Shown here: in pieces, positions 26,996-35,485 of the stretch
How the letters are laid out: each line of letters opens with the position of its first letter
Numbering within the stretch: the first letter of the stretch is position 1
Assembly: GCF_001425235.1 (NCBI RefSeq)
Contig: NZ_LMEA01000001.1
Location: 595,855-659,854, forward strand
Length of the DNA stretch: 64,000 nucleotides
Direction of reading: 5' to 3'
From: Devosia sp. Root413D1
GTDB lineage: Bacteria; Pseudomonadota; Alphaproteobacteria; Rhizobiales; Devosiaceae
Translations under genes and position numbers: made by a program
Notes under the pieces: generated by a model
Databases searched by the model: none
Seen by the model: only the letters and a program-made list of their open reading frames with translations
Told to the model about the DNA's origin: nothing

Positions 26996-28102
26996 ATGAG
27001 CTTCAATACCTTCGGCCACCTGTTCCGTTTCACCACCTGGGGCGAAAGCCATGGGCCGGCGCTGGGCGTGGTGGTCGATGGCTGCCCGCCGGGGCTGCCG
27101 ATCTCGGCCGAGGTGATTCAGCGCGATCTCGATCGGCGCAAGCCCGGCCAGTCGCGCTTCACCACGCAGCGGCGCGAGGACGATCAGGTGCGGATCCTCT
27201 CCGGCGCCTTCGAGGACGAGCGCGACGGCCAGCTGAAAACCACCGGCACGCCGATCTCGCTCATGATCGAGAACACCGACCAGCGCTCCAAGGACTATTC
27301 CGAGATCAAGGACAAATACCGTCCCGGCCACGCTGATTTCACCTATCACCAGAAATACGGCATCCGCGACTACAAGGGCTCGGGCCGTGCCTCGGCGCGC
27401 GAAACCGCGGCGCGCGTCGCCGCCGGCGCGGTGGCCCGGCTGGTGATCCCCAATGTCACGGTACGCGCCAGCCTCGTGCAGATCGGCCCGCACAAGATCG
27501 ACTATGCGCGCTTCGACTGGGCCGAGGTGGACAACAACCCGTTCTTCTGCGCCGACCCGGTCGCCGCCAAGGAGTGGGAAGTCTACCTCGATGGCATTCG
27601 CAAGGCCGGCAACTCGGTCGGTGCGGTGATCGAAGTGGTGGCCGAAGGCGTGCCGCCCGGCTGGGGCGCCCCGATCTACGGCAAGCTCAGTGCCGACCTC
27701 GCCTCGGCGATGATGTCGATCAACGCGGTCAAGGCCGTCGAGATCGGCGCTGGCTTCGAAGCGGCCGAGCTCACCGGCATCGAGAATGCCGACGAGATGC
27801 GAGCCGGCAATGCGGGGCCGTACTTCACCTCGAACAAGGCGGGCGGCATTCTGGGCGGCATTTCCAACGGCGATCCGATCGTCTGCCGCTTCGCGGTGAA
27901 GCCGACCTCCTCGATCATCACACCGCGCCAGACGGTAACGACGCATAACGAAAACACCGAGGTCATCACCAAGGGCCGGCACGATCCCTGCGTCGGCATC
28001 CGCGCTGTGCCGATCGGCGAAGCGATGATGGCGGTGGTGCTGGCCGATCATTTCCTGCGCCATCGGGGCCAGACCGGCCGCGAGGGCGGCATCGGCTACT
28101 AG
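26996..28102 (+). CDS. aroC: Chorismate synthase
   Basis: 368 residues. AroC converts 5-enolpyruvylshikimate-3-phosphate to chorismate using reduced FMN, the last shared step of aromatic amino-acid synthesis. Diagnostic blocks are [18 protein letters not shown] near residue 15, [15 protein letters not shown], and the C-terminal [17 protein letters not shown]. The length is full. The stop codon TAG directly abuts a hairpin repeat. Confidence 0.97.
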   Translation: MSFNTFGHLFRFTTWGESHGPALGVVVDGCPPGLPISAEVIQRDLDRRKPGQSRFTTQRREDDQVRILSGAFEDERDGQLKTTGTPISLMIENTDQRSKDYSEIKDKYRPGHADFTYHQKYGIRDYKGSGRASARETAARVAAGAVARLVIPNVTVRASLVQIGPHKIDYARFDWAEVDNNPFFCADPVAAKEWEVYLDGIRKAGNSVGAVIEVVAEGVPPGWGAPIYGKLSADLASAMMSINAVKAVEIGAGFEAAELTGIENADEMRAGNAGPYFTSNKAGGILGGISNGDPIVCRFAVKPTSSIITPRQTVTTHNENTEVITKGRHDPCVGIRAVPIGEAMMAVVLADHFLRHRGQTGREGGIGY

Positions 28103-28149
28103 AGCGCTTTCAGGAAAAGTTGCAGACTTTTCCGGTTCGAAAGCGCGAC
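28103..28149. repeat. Nested double-hairpin repeat, copy B
   Basis: Outer arms GCGCTTTC and GAAAGCGC, inner arms GGAAAAGT and ACTTTTCC around TGCAG, all perfect. The copy starts directly at the aroC stop codon. It could act as a transcript end, but there is no T-run. Beyond it, 28150-28373 shows no clear gene. Confidence 0.85.
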
Positions 28150-28373
28150 AATTCACACTGAGCTCGTCGGGACTGGCTGGCAGGGTGCCGCGGGCCGACC
28201 CTTAGAATCGAGAAAATTGTCGGCCCGGAACACGCGCTAGTGCGCATTGACCGCCTCGGCGGCAAGGCGCTTGCTGTGAGCATAGGCCGTAAGCCATTGC
28301 TCTTGCTGGACTATTTCTACGGGTAAGCGCGAGATGACTAAGCGGTCGCACTGACACAGCTGAGGGTTATCAG

Positions 28374-28979
28374 ATGTTCGAGTCCTGCCGCGCTTACGTC
28401 ATGGCCGCTAATCTGCGTGATAGTCTGGCGCTCGAAACCGTGGCGCATCAGCTCGGCTTCGGCGAGGTGGTCTGCGGCCTCGGCAACCCCGCATATGCCG
28501 GCCGCTCGGCAACGTCGATCACCTATTTCTTCCTCGATTACCGCATGCGGGACGAGGAACTGGTCGACTGCATCTCTGCCATCCGTGCGGAGCGGACCTC
28601 GCGGCTTTGCTACTCGCCGATCATCCTGTTCACCACCGACCGGGCGGCGGAGACGGTGGTGCGCTACGTCCGCTTCGGTTTCGACGATGTCATCAGCCTG
28701 CCGGCGCGGCGCGACGAGCTGGCCGAGCGCCTTGCCGATCAGTTGCACGAGCAGGTCTATATCGAGACCAAGGATTACCTCGGCCCTGACCGGCGCCGGT
28801 TCGACCGCGGCGCGGAACTGCGGCTCGGCATCTCGCCGCACACCAGGTTGGTGCTCGAACGCGATCCACGGCGCGGCGTCAGGGTGCTGGATCGCGAGGT
28901 CCGCGGCCACCGCTTCAAGGCGCGGGCGGCGCCGCATACGCATTTCATGGCCAAGCTGTTTGGACAGCACGCGTTCTAG
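28374..28979 (+). CDS. Atypical receiver-domain-like protein
   Basis: 201 residues. The middle looks like a response-regulator receiver fold: YFFLDYRMRDEEL, SPIILFTTDRAAETVVRYVR and FGFDDVISLPARRDELAERL match strands 3-5 and helices 4-5. The acidic pair expected near the N-terminus is absent (MFESCRAYVMAANL), so normal phosphorylation is doubtful. The tail YLGPDRRRFDRGAEL resembles the end of rhizobial stand-alone receivers. No output domain is visible. The gene stands alone after aroC. Confidence 0.7.
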   Translation: MFESCRAYVMAANLRDSLALETVAHQLGFGEVVCGLGNPAYAGRSATSITYFFLDYRMRDEELVDCISAIRAERTSRLCYSPIILFTTDRAAETVVRYVRFGFDDVISLPARRDELAERLADQLHEQVYIETKDYLGPDRRRFDRGAELRLGISPHTRLVLERDPRRGVRVLDREVRGHRFKARAAPHTHFMAKLFGQHAF

Positions 28980-29067
28980 ACGCGCCAACTCCAGGCCTCC
29001 GGAACGGTTAACAAATCGACAAGCACCCCCAGGCTAATGTGCCTGACCTGACATTTGGGGGCGGCCG

Positions 29068-29898
29068 ATGGACTGGCTTGGCGATGTGGTCAGACAAGGT
29101 GGCTCGGCGCTATGGGACGGAGGCGCGGCACTCATCCTGCCAGCACTGTTCTTTGCGGTATTGGCGGTGCTGGTCAAGAAGCGCGAAGCCCTGGCCGCGT
29201 TGCGGCGCGCCGCCGGCGAGATCCGGATCAACCTGGGCCTTTATCTGTTCGATACGCTGATGATGCTGCCGATCCTTGGTCTCGTCACGGGGTTCGCCCA
29301 GGCGGCGATGCAGGGCGCCGGCTTGATCCTCGTGCCGGCGGCGTTCTGGGAAACGCTGGGCCTCTATCCAACCCTGTTCATCGTGGTCTTTGCCGGCGAT
29401 TTCATCGGTTACTGGCGACACCGTCTCGAGCATACCAACCTGCTTTGGCCGAGCCACGCAGTACACCACAGCGACACCGAGATGAGCTGGTCTACGCTGT
29501 TGCGCTTTCACCCGATAAATCGGCTGACCACCACGCTGATCGATTCGACATTCCTGCTGGCGCTGGGTTTCCCGGCCTGGGCGGCCGTCGCCAACGGCTT
29601 GGTGCGGCACTACTACGGCTATTTCATTCATGCCGACCTGCCCTGGACCTATGGTCCGCTGGGCAGGATCTTCGTCTCCCCGGCGATGCATCGCTGGCAT
29701 CACGCCAGGGAGTACAAATATGCCGGGACCAACTTTGCCACGGTGTTCTCGGCCATTGACGTGGCGTTCGGCACCTTCTCGCTGCCCGGTCCATGCGATG
29801 TGCCCCTCGGGCTCGAAGCCGACATGGGGCAAGGCGTACGAGGGCAGCTGACCTATCCGTTTCGGCGCTGGTTCAGCGCCGCGTTCAAGCGCGGCTGA
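29068..29898 (+). CDS. Sterol desaturase / fatty acid hydroxylase family membrane protein
   Basis: 276 residues. Several hydrophobic segments surround the three His clusters that bind two irons: YWRHRLEHTN, SHAVHHSDTEMSW, and MHRWHHAREYKYAGTN. These enzymes hydroxylate or desaturate lipids in the membrane. The substrate in this organism is unknown; hopanoid, ornithine lipid or carotenoid modification are possible. ATG 29068 gives the usual N-terminus. It overlaps the convergent tlyA gene by 14 bases. Confidence 0.88.
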   Translation: MDWLGDVVRQGGSALWDGGAALILPALFFAVLAVLVKKREALAALRRAAGEIRINLGLYLFDTLMMLPILGLVTGFAQAAMQGAGLILVPAAFWETLGLYPTLFIVVFAGDFIGYWRHRLEHTNLLWPSHAVHHSDTEMSWSTLLRFHPINRLTTTLIDSTFLLALGFPAWAAVANGLVRHYYGYFIHADLPWTYGPLGRIFVSPAMHRWHHAREYKYAGTNFATVFSAIDVAFGTFSLPGPCDVPLGLEADMGQGVRGQLTYPFRRWFSAAFKRG

Positions 29899-30628
29899 GC
29901 TGAAATACCGCTACCGTTTCGTGGTTGCCGTCGCCACCGGCTATCGGCGAAGGCACCGAAACGAGGTGGGTCCAGCCGCGCGCGATGAGGAACGCCACGA
30001 CGTCTGCGATCGAGCCGACAATGGCGCCCTCGTCGGTGACGATGCCGCCCTTTCCGACATTGTCGCGACCCACCTCGAACTGTGGCTTGATCAGGATGAC
30101 GGCCTCGGCCTTGGCGGCGCAGAGGGACAGCGGCACCTCCAGCACTTTCAGCACCGAGACGAAGCTGATGTCGCAGACCAAGAGCCCGATCGGCTCGCGG
30201 ATCAGCTCGACCGTCAGGTCGCGGCCGTTGACGCCCTCGAGCGAGACGACCCGCGGGTCCGCTTTCACCCGCTCATGCAGCTGGTCGTGCCCGACATCGA
30301 CGGCGTAGACTCTCGCCGCCCCGCGCTCCAGCAGCACCTGGGTGAAACCGCCGGTCGAGGCGCCGAGATCGAGGCAGACGCGTCCGGCCGGCTCGATGCC
30401 GCCGACCTCGAGGCCGGCCACCAGCTTCAGCGCCGCGCGCGACACATAGCGCGCCGCGGGGTCGTCGAGCGTGATGCTGTCATCTGCCGCGACCTGCTGG
30501 TTGGGTTTGCTGGCGACGACGCCGTTGACCGTCACCGTGCCACGCAGGATCGCGTCACGCGCCCGAGCCCGGCTGGGCAACAGTCCCCGAGCCTCGAGCG
30601 CCTGGTCGAGGCGGATGCGATCGCTCAC
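29885..30628 (-). CDS. tlyA: TlyA-family rRNA 2'-O-methyltransferase
   Basis: 247 residues. An N-terminal S4 RNA-binding domain (RLDQALEARGLLPSRARARD) is followed by an FtsJ-like methyltransferase domain with the SAM motif VCLDLGASTGGFTQVLLERG. TlyA methylates cytidines of 16S and 23S rRNA in other bacteria. The start is GTG 30628, overlapping the stop of the SCO gene as GTGA, so they are translationally coupled. It ends the four-gene run that begins with the deacetylase-like gene. Confidence 0.92.
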   Translation of the reverse strand: MSDRIRLDQALEARGLLPSRARARDAILRGTVTVNGVVASKPNQQVAADDSITLDDPAARYVSRAALKLVAGLEVGGIEPAGRVCLDLGASTGGFTQVLLERGAARVYAVDVGHDQLHERVKADPRVVSLEGVNGRDLTVELIREPIGLLVCDISFVSVLKVLEVPLSLCAAKAEAVILIKPQFEVGRDNVGKGGIVTDEGAIVGSIADVVAFLIARGWTHLVSVPSPIAGGDGNHETVAVFQLSRA

Positions 30629-31227
30629 GAGGCGATGAGCTTCTTGATCTTGGCGATAGCGGCTTCCTTGCCCTCGCCATAGGCGATAGTGCCTTCGAAA
30701 TTGCCGTCCTTGTTGATCAGGAACACCGAGGCAGTGTGATTGACCAGGTAGAAGCCATCCGCGTCAGGTTCGGTGGTCTCGGAAGCCGCGCCGAACGACG
30801 CCTTGACCGCCGTCGTCTGCTCGTCGGAGCCGACAAGGCCGATGGTGCCGGGGAACGGGCTCAGATAGTCGGCCAACACCTGTTTGGTGTCGCGCTTGGG
30901 ATCGACCGTGACGAAGATGGTGCGGAGCTGCTCGTTGCCGAGCCCCAGCTCCTGCTTCCAGACTGTCGATTCCGCCAGCGTGGTCGGGCAGACATCGGGA
31001 CAGTGCGTATAGCCGAAGAACACCAGGCTCGGCGTGCCCTTGAGGCTCGCCTCGGTGAAGGCGCCGCCAAGCGTCGATTCCATGGTGAACGGCTTGCCGG
31101 TCACCCCGAGCGGCGCCGAGGGCGGCCGGAAGATGAACAAAGCCGTGGCGCCGAGCGCGGCCACTACGACCAGCGTCCAGAGGATGATGCGGAAGCGCGC
31201 CAGCGCCGGTGAGGAAGTGTCGGCCAT
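30625..31227 (-). CDS. SCO-family copper chaperone
   Basis: 200 residues from ATG 31227. One N-terminal membrane anchor (RIILWTLVVVAALGATALFI) is followed by a thioredoxin-like domain with the copper-binding CPDVCP motif (in FFGYTHCPDVCPTTLAE) and a distal His in YLVNHTASVFLI. SCO proteins deliver copper to the CuA site of cytochrome c oxidase or act in thiol redox. It is placed between xseB and tlyA on the same strand. Confidence 0.92.
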   Translation of the reverse strand: MADTSSPALARFRIILWTLVVVAALGATALFIFRPPSAPLGVTGKPFTMESTLGGAFTEASLKGTPSLVFFGYTHCPDVCPTTLAESTVWKQELGLGNEQLRTIFVTVDPKRDTKQVLADYLSPFPGTIGLVGSDEQTTAVKASFGAASETTEPDADGFYLVNHTASVFLINKDGNFEGTIAYGEGKEAAIAKIKKLIAS

Positions 31228-31317
31228 GGTTCCTGCCCAGATGAGTTGGCGCCTTATAGCGCCAGCCGGCACAGCTTGGCGCGTGTCATTGTCGCGCACT
31301 CACCGAGGCGTGAAGGC

Positions 31318-31572
31318 TTATTGCGGGTCGAGCGGCTCGGTACCGGTGGGCTGGCCGTTGCGCAGGGTGATCTTTTCGATCCGCATCTCGGCCTGCTTCA
31401 GCAGTGCCTCGCAATGCGCCTTCAACGCCTCGCCGCGCTCATAGATGGCGATCGACTCGGCCAGCGGCGCCTGGCCGCTTTCGAGCTTGCCGACAATGCC
31501 CTCGAGTTCGCGCAACGCCGCCTCGAAGCTCATCAGCTTGATATCGTCGGCGGTGGCGGGGGAATCGGACAT
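31318..31572 (-). CDS. xseB: Exodeoxyribonuclease VII small subunit
   Basis: 84 residues, the usual size. The single-domain signature is visible: [20 protein letters not shown], then [26 protein letters not shown]. XseB binds the large subunit XseA to form the single-strand-specific nuclease; xseA is not in the window. It lies 26 bases downstream of the deacetylase-like gene, an arrangement common in this order. Confidence 0.95.
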   Translation of the reverse strand: MSDSPATADDIKLMSFEAALRELEGIVGKLESGQAPLAESIAIYERGEALKAHCEALLKQAEMRIEKITLRNGQPTGTEPLDPQ

Positions 31573-31598
31573 GGCAGTTCCTTCGATGGGCCTCGTTG

Positions 31599-32528
31599 CT
31601 AGCTGGTGGCCATCAACATTTCAACATGCGCGGCGGCGCCGGTGGCGAGCCCGTGTCGGTCGTAGCCACCTTCCAGCATGGAAACCAGCCGTCCCTCGCA
31701 CAGCCGCTCGGCCACATCCACCAGCCGCTCGGTGACCCAGGCAAAATCCTCGGGGTGCCAGTTGAGTCCGGCCAGCGGATCGCGATAGTCGGCGTCGAAG
31801 CCGGCGGAGACCAGCAGGAAATCCGGCCGGAACGCCTCCAGCGCCGGCAGGATCCGCTCGGTATACGCGGCGCGCATCTCCGCCCCGCCGCTGCCCGCCT
31901 GAAGCGCGGCGTTGCAGATATTGCCGACGCCGGTAAAGCTCGGCGAGCCGGTACCGGGATAGAGCGGCATCTGGTGGCTCGAGGCGTAAAATACCGTCGG
32001 ATCGGCCTTGAAGATGTCCTCGGTGCCATTGCCGTGGTGGACGTCGAAATCGACGATCGCCACCCGCTCGGCCCCGAACTTGCGCTGCGCCTCGCGCGCC
32101 ACCACGCCGATCGAGTTGATCAGGCAGAAGCCCATCGGCCGGTCGATCTCGGCGTGGTGTCCGGGCGGGCGGACGGCGCAGAAGGCGTTACGCACTTCGC
32201 CCAGCGCCACCGCTTCGAGCGCCGCGAGCCCGCCGCCGAGCGCCGTCGACGCCGCCTCGAGCGAGCGCGACGAGATGAAGGTGTCCTCGTCGATCTGGCC
32301 GATCCCTTCGGCCGGCCTGGCCCGGGTGAGGATGCTCAGGTAGTTGGCGTCATGCACCAGCTCGGCCAGCGTCAGGTCGCCCGACGGCGCCTCGCGGCGG
32401 ACCAGCCGCGCGAAGCGGTCGGCGCTCAGCGCCTCCTCGACCGCCCGGATGCGATCGGGCCGTTCGGGGTGCCCGGTTGGGGTGGCGTGGCTTTCGAAAT
32501 TGGGCTGGGAGACGAGAAGAGTGGCCAT
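31599..32528 (-). CDS. Histone deacetylase family protein (AcuC/HdaH-like)
   Basis: 309 residues. Arginase-deacetylase fold with the zinc-site motifs [32 protein letters not shown] and the closing LEGGYD. Bacterial members remove acetyl groups from small molecules such as polyamines or acetoin-related compounds, or from lysines. The substrate here is not known. It starts the run followed by xseB, SCO and tlyA, and is divergent from the threonylcarbamoyl-AMP synthase gene. Confidence 0.92.
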   Translation of the reverse strand: MATLLVSQPNFESHATPTGHPERPDRIRAVEEALSADRFARLVRREAPSGDLTLAELVHDANYLSILTRARPAEGIGQIDEDTFISSRSLEAASTALGGGLAALEAVALGEVRNAFCAVRPPGHHAEIDRPMGFCLINSIGVVAREAQRKFGAERVAIVDFDVHHGNGTEDIFKADPTVFYASSHQMPLYPGTGSPSFTGVGNICNAALQAGSGGAEMRAAYTERILPALEAFRPDFLLVSAGFDADYRDPLAGLNWHPEDFAWVTERLVDVAERLCEGRLVSMLEGGYDRHGLATGAAAHVEMLMATS

Positions 32529-32595
32529 GGGCTCGGGAACTGTCGCTGCGCCAATAGCTTGACGTTGTGCTCACCAGCTTGTCAAACCTCGCGCC

Positions 32596-33525
32596 ATGGC
32601 CAGCGCCGTTCATTCCCACTCCGATCTGCCCGAGCTCGCAGCGCGACTGCGCGCCGGCGACCTCGTCGCCTTCCCTACTGAGACGGTCTATGGGCTGGGC
32701 GCCGACGCGACCAATTCCGATGCGGTGCTGAAGATTTATGAGACCAAGGGGCGGCCGCGCTTCAATCCGCTGATCGTCCACGTCGCCGATCTCGCCATGG
32801 CCGAGCGCTTCGTGAGCTTCAGCCCGATGGCCCACAAGCTCGCGGAATTCTGGCCCGGTCCGCTCACCCTGGTACTGCCGAAGCGCCCGGAAGCCGGGCT
32901 TTCCGACCTGGTCACCGCGGGTCTCGATACTGTTGGCATCCGCATCCCGAACCATCCGCTGGCTCTGGAGCTGATCCGCGCTGCCGGCCGGCCACTGGCC
33001 GCACCCTCTGCCAATCGCTCCGGCAAGCTGTCGCCGACCACCGCCGCGCAGGTCGAGCGTTCCTTCAACGGCGCCGTGCCAGTGCTCGAAGGTGGCGCCT
33101 CACAGGCCGGGGTGGAGTCGACCATCCTGGCGGTGGAGGGTGACGTGGTGACGCAGCTGCGCGCCGGCGCCCTGCCGCGCGACGAGGTCGAGGCGGCAAT
33201 CGGCCGGCCGGTGGCGGTGGCGAGACACGATGCGGCAATTGCCGCGCCCGGCATGCTGGCGAGCCACTACGCGCCAAACGCCACCCTGCGCCTCGATGCC
33301 GAGCGGGCGGAGGCGGGGGAGACCTGGCTCGGCTTCGGACCCGGTCCTGATGGCGCCAACCTGTCGCCGAGCGGCGACCTGCGCGAGGCCGCCCGCAACC
33401 TGTTTGCCATGCTGCACCAGCTCGATGAAGGCGCCACCCGCATCGCCGTGGCGCCAATCCCACGCAGGGGGCTCGGCGAAGCGATCAACGATCGGCTGAA
33501 ACGGGCCGCGGCGCCGCGAGGCTGA
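32596..33525 (+). CDS. L-threonylcarbamoyladenylate synthase (Sua5/YrdC)
   Basis: 309 residues, the long Sua5 type. The YrdC domain shows AFPTETVYGLGADATN and KGRPRFNPLIVHV in the N-terminal 70 residues, with SANRSGKLSPT and GGASQAGVESTI further on; a C-terminal Sua5 domain follows (ASHYAPNATLRLDAERAEAG). The enzyme makes threonylcarbamoyl-AMP from threonine, bicarbonate and ATP for t6A37 in tRNAs that read ANN codons. It stands alone. Confidence 0.93.
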   Translation: MASAVHSHSDLPELAARLRAGDLVAFPTETVYGLGADATNSDAVLKIYETKGRPRFNPLIVHVADLAMAERFVSFSPMAHKLAEFWPGPLTLVLPKRPEAGLSDLVTAGLDTVGIRIPNHPLALELIRAAGRPLAAPSANRSGKLSPTTAAQVERSFNGAVPVLEGGASQAGVESTILAVEGDVVTQLRAGALPRDEVEAAIGRPVAVARHDAAIAAPGMLASHYAPNATLRLDAERAEAGETWLGFGPGPDGANLSPSGDLREAARNLFAMLHQLDEGATRIAVAPIPRRGLGEAINDRLKRAAAPRG

Positions 33526-33568
33526 CGCGTCACTCAAGTTGTGTCTGTGGAGGTGCCCCACCCACTGA

Positions 33569-33651
33569 GTCATCCCCGCGAAAGCGGGGACCTCCGTTTG
33601 CGATGGTGCCACGGCCAAGAAAACAGAGGTTCCCGCTTTCGCGGGAATGAC
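33569..33651. repeat. Composite REP-like palindrome
   Basis: Two short hairpins (each CCCGC and GCGGG around GAAA or TTTC) face each other and form one large imperfect inverted repeat. The left arm starts GTCATCCCCGCGAAAGCGGG and the right arm ends CCCGCTTTCGCGGGAATGAC, about 28 of 31 positions complementary. The core is the same as the hairpin at 8805. The rest of the 177-base gap holds no gene. Confidence 0.85.
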
Positions 33652-33702
33652 CCGGTGAAGTAAGCGAGACGGCGGATCATCTCGTCCGTCCGCGAAGTGC
33701 CT

Positions 33703-34659
33703 CTAGTTGTCCCGCACCTTGTATGGCTTCTGGTCGCGCCAGAAGCGCATCAGGCTTTCGAGGTCGGGGTCGCCCTGTTCGGGCAGCACCACCCTGAGCG
33801 TGGCATAGAGGTCGCCAGCGCCGTGCAGGCCCTTGCCCTTGAGCCGCAGCGCCTTGGCCGTGTTGACCGAGGGCGGCAGGTTCAGTTCGGCTGAGCCATC
33901 GAGAGTGGGGACGCGCACCTTGCCGCCCAGCACCGCCTCATAGAGCGTGATCGGCACATCGACGCGCAGGTCCGCACCATCGCGGCGGAACTGCTTGTGG
34001 CGTTCGAACTTCACCGTGACGATGGCATCGCCCGGCGCGCCGCCATACGGCGATGGGTGGCCCTGGCCCTTGAGCCGGATCTGCTGGCCTTCCTCGACCT
34101 TTTCGGGAAGCTTGACGTTCAGCACCTTGCCGGTCGGCATGCGCAGCGGCACGCTGCCGGCGGCCTGCGCTTCCTCGAGCGTCACCGTGACGGTGGCGTT
34201 GATGTCTTCGCCGCCCATCCCAGTGGTGCGGCCGCCCTGGAAGCCGCCGCTCGATGCACCGGTGAACGGATCCCAGCTCTGGCTGCCGCCGGCGCCGCGC
34301 GTCGGCCCGCGCTGCTGGCCGCCGAAGCCGGACATGAATTCCTTGAGGATGTCCTCGGCCGAAAAGCCGCCTGCGCCGGCCCCTGCACCGGGGCGTGCGC
34401 CGCCGCCCGCGCCACGGCTGAAGCCGGCAAAGCGGGGGTTGCCGTCGGCGTCGATCTCGCCGCGGTCGTAGCTGGCGCGCTTGTCCTTGTCGCTGAGAAA
34501 ATCATAGGCCGACGAGACCTCGGCGAACTTCGCGTGGGCCTTCGGGTCGTCCTGGTTCTGGTCGGGGTGATGCGCCTTGGCGAGCTTGCGATAGGCGGAC
34601 TTGAGGTCTTTTTCGGTGACGGACCTCGGCACCCCGAGCACGGTATACGGGTCGCGCAT
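33703..34659 (-). CDS. DnaJ-like co-chaperone (CbpA type)
   Basis: 318 residues from ATG 34659 with AAGGA upstream. A J domain (residues about 1-65) carries the HPD motif (KAHHPDQNQ) needed to stimulate DnaK. A Gly/Phe-rich linker (about 78-140) and a substrate-binding C-terminal domain follow (ATVTVTLEEAQAAGSV, LKGQGHPSPYGGAPGDAIV). There are no zinc-finger cysteines, so it is a CbpA-like type II protein and not DnaJ itself. It is divergent from pdxH. Confidence 0.92.
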   Translation of the reverse strand: MRDPYTVLGVPRSVTEKDLKSAYRKLAKAHHPDQNQDDPKAHAKFAEVSSAYDFLSDKDKRASYDRGEIDADGNPRFAGFSRGAGGGARPGAGAGAGGFSAEDILKEFMSGFGGQQRGPTRGAGGSQSWDPFTGASSGGFQGGRTTGMGGEDINATVTVTLEEAQAAGSVPLRMPTGKVLNVKLPEKVEEGQQIRLKGQGHPSPYGGAPGDAIVTVKFERHKQFRRDGADLRVDVPITLYEAVLGGKVRVPTLDGSAELNLPPSVNTAKALRLKGKGLHGAGDLYATLRVVLPEQGDPDLESLMRFWRDQKPYKVRDN

Positions 34660-34768
34660 GGGTTCCTTCAATTCGGGGCGGGTTGGGATTTGCTTTCGCG
34701 GCCCGCGCCATCCTATATGGCCATGCGCTCCGGGCTTGTCCAGACTGGCGCGTTACGAGGGTAAAACC

Positions 34769-35404
34769 ATGCCGGCAACGACACTTACCGAGCGGCTGTT
34801 CGACGATTCCGATACTGCGCCGATCGATCCCTGCTCGCTGTTCGAGGAGTGGTTCGCCGCGGCTCAGGAAAGCGAACCCAACGATCCGCACGCCATGGCG
34901 CTGGCGAGCGTCGATGCCGACGGTCTGCCGGATGTGCGCATGGTGCTGCTCAACCAGCGCGATAGCAGAGGCTTCTGTTTTTTCACCAATTTCGAGAGCG
35001 ACAAGGGCCGCGAGCTGCTGGCGCATCCGAAGGCCGCCTTCGTCATGCACTGGAAGACGCTGCGCCGGCAGATCCGGGTGCGTGGGCCGGTGGAAGTGGT
35101 CGCCGACAAGGAGGCCGACGCCTATTTCGCGACGCGTGCCCGGGTCAGCCAGATCGGCGCCCATGCGTCCAAGCAGTCACGGCCGCTCGCCAACCGCTAT
35201 GCCCTGCTCGAGCGGGTCGAGACCCTGAAGAAGAGTTTTCGCGAAGACGAGCCAGTGAATCGGCCGACCTACTGGTCGGGCTTCCGGGTCATCCCGCAGG
35301 TGATGGAATTCTGGCAGGATGGCGCCAACCGCCTGCACGATCGGGTGCGCTTCACCCGCGCCCTGCCGGATGGCGCCTGGAGCCGGCAGCGGCTCTACCC
35401 GTAA
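34769..35404 (+). CDS. pdxH: Pyridoxamine 5'-phosphate oxidase
   Basis: 211 residues. PdxH oxidises pyridoxine and pyridoxamine phosphates to pyridoxal 5'-phosphate using FMN. Visible blocks are MALASVDADGLPDVRMVLL, GFCFFTNFESDKGREL, VRGPVEVVADKEADAYF and the C-terminal ANRLHDRVRFTR, which supply FMN and substrate ligands. ATG 34769 has AGG about 8 bases upstream; upstream in-frame codons belong to the divergent promoter region. Confidence 0.95.
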   Translation: MPATTLTERLFDDSDTAPIDPCSLFEEWFAAAQESEPNDPHAMALASVDADGLPDVRMVLLNQRDSRGFCFFTNFESDKGRELLAHPKAAFVMHWKTLRRQIRVRGPVEVVADKEADAYFATRARVSQIGAHASKQSRPLANRYALLERVETLKKSFREDEPVNRPTYWSGFRVIPQVMEFWQDGANRLHDRVRFTRALPDGAWSRQRLYP

Positions 35405-35485
35405 ATACTGAGCGCCGGCAATTGCCCGGTGCTTGCCAATAACGCCACGATTATCGCAACATGCCGGGCGCGTTGGGGGGGTGGC

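Noticed and set aside
26576-28156. A 526-codon reverse-strand frame opposite aroC and the GNAT gene
   Set aside because: Antisense to well-supported genes and without motifs.
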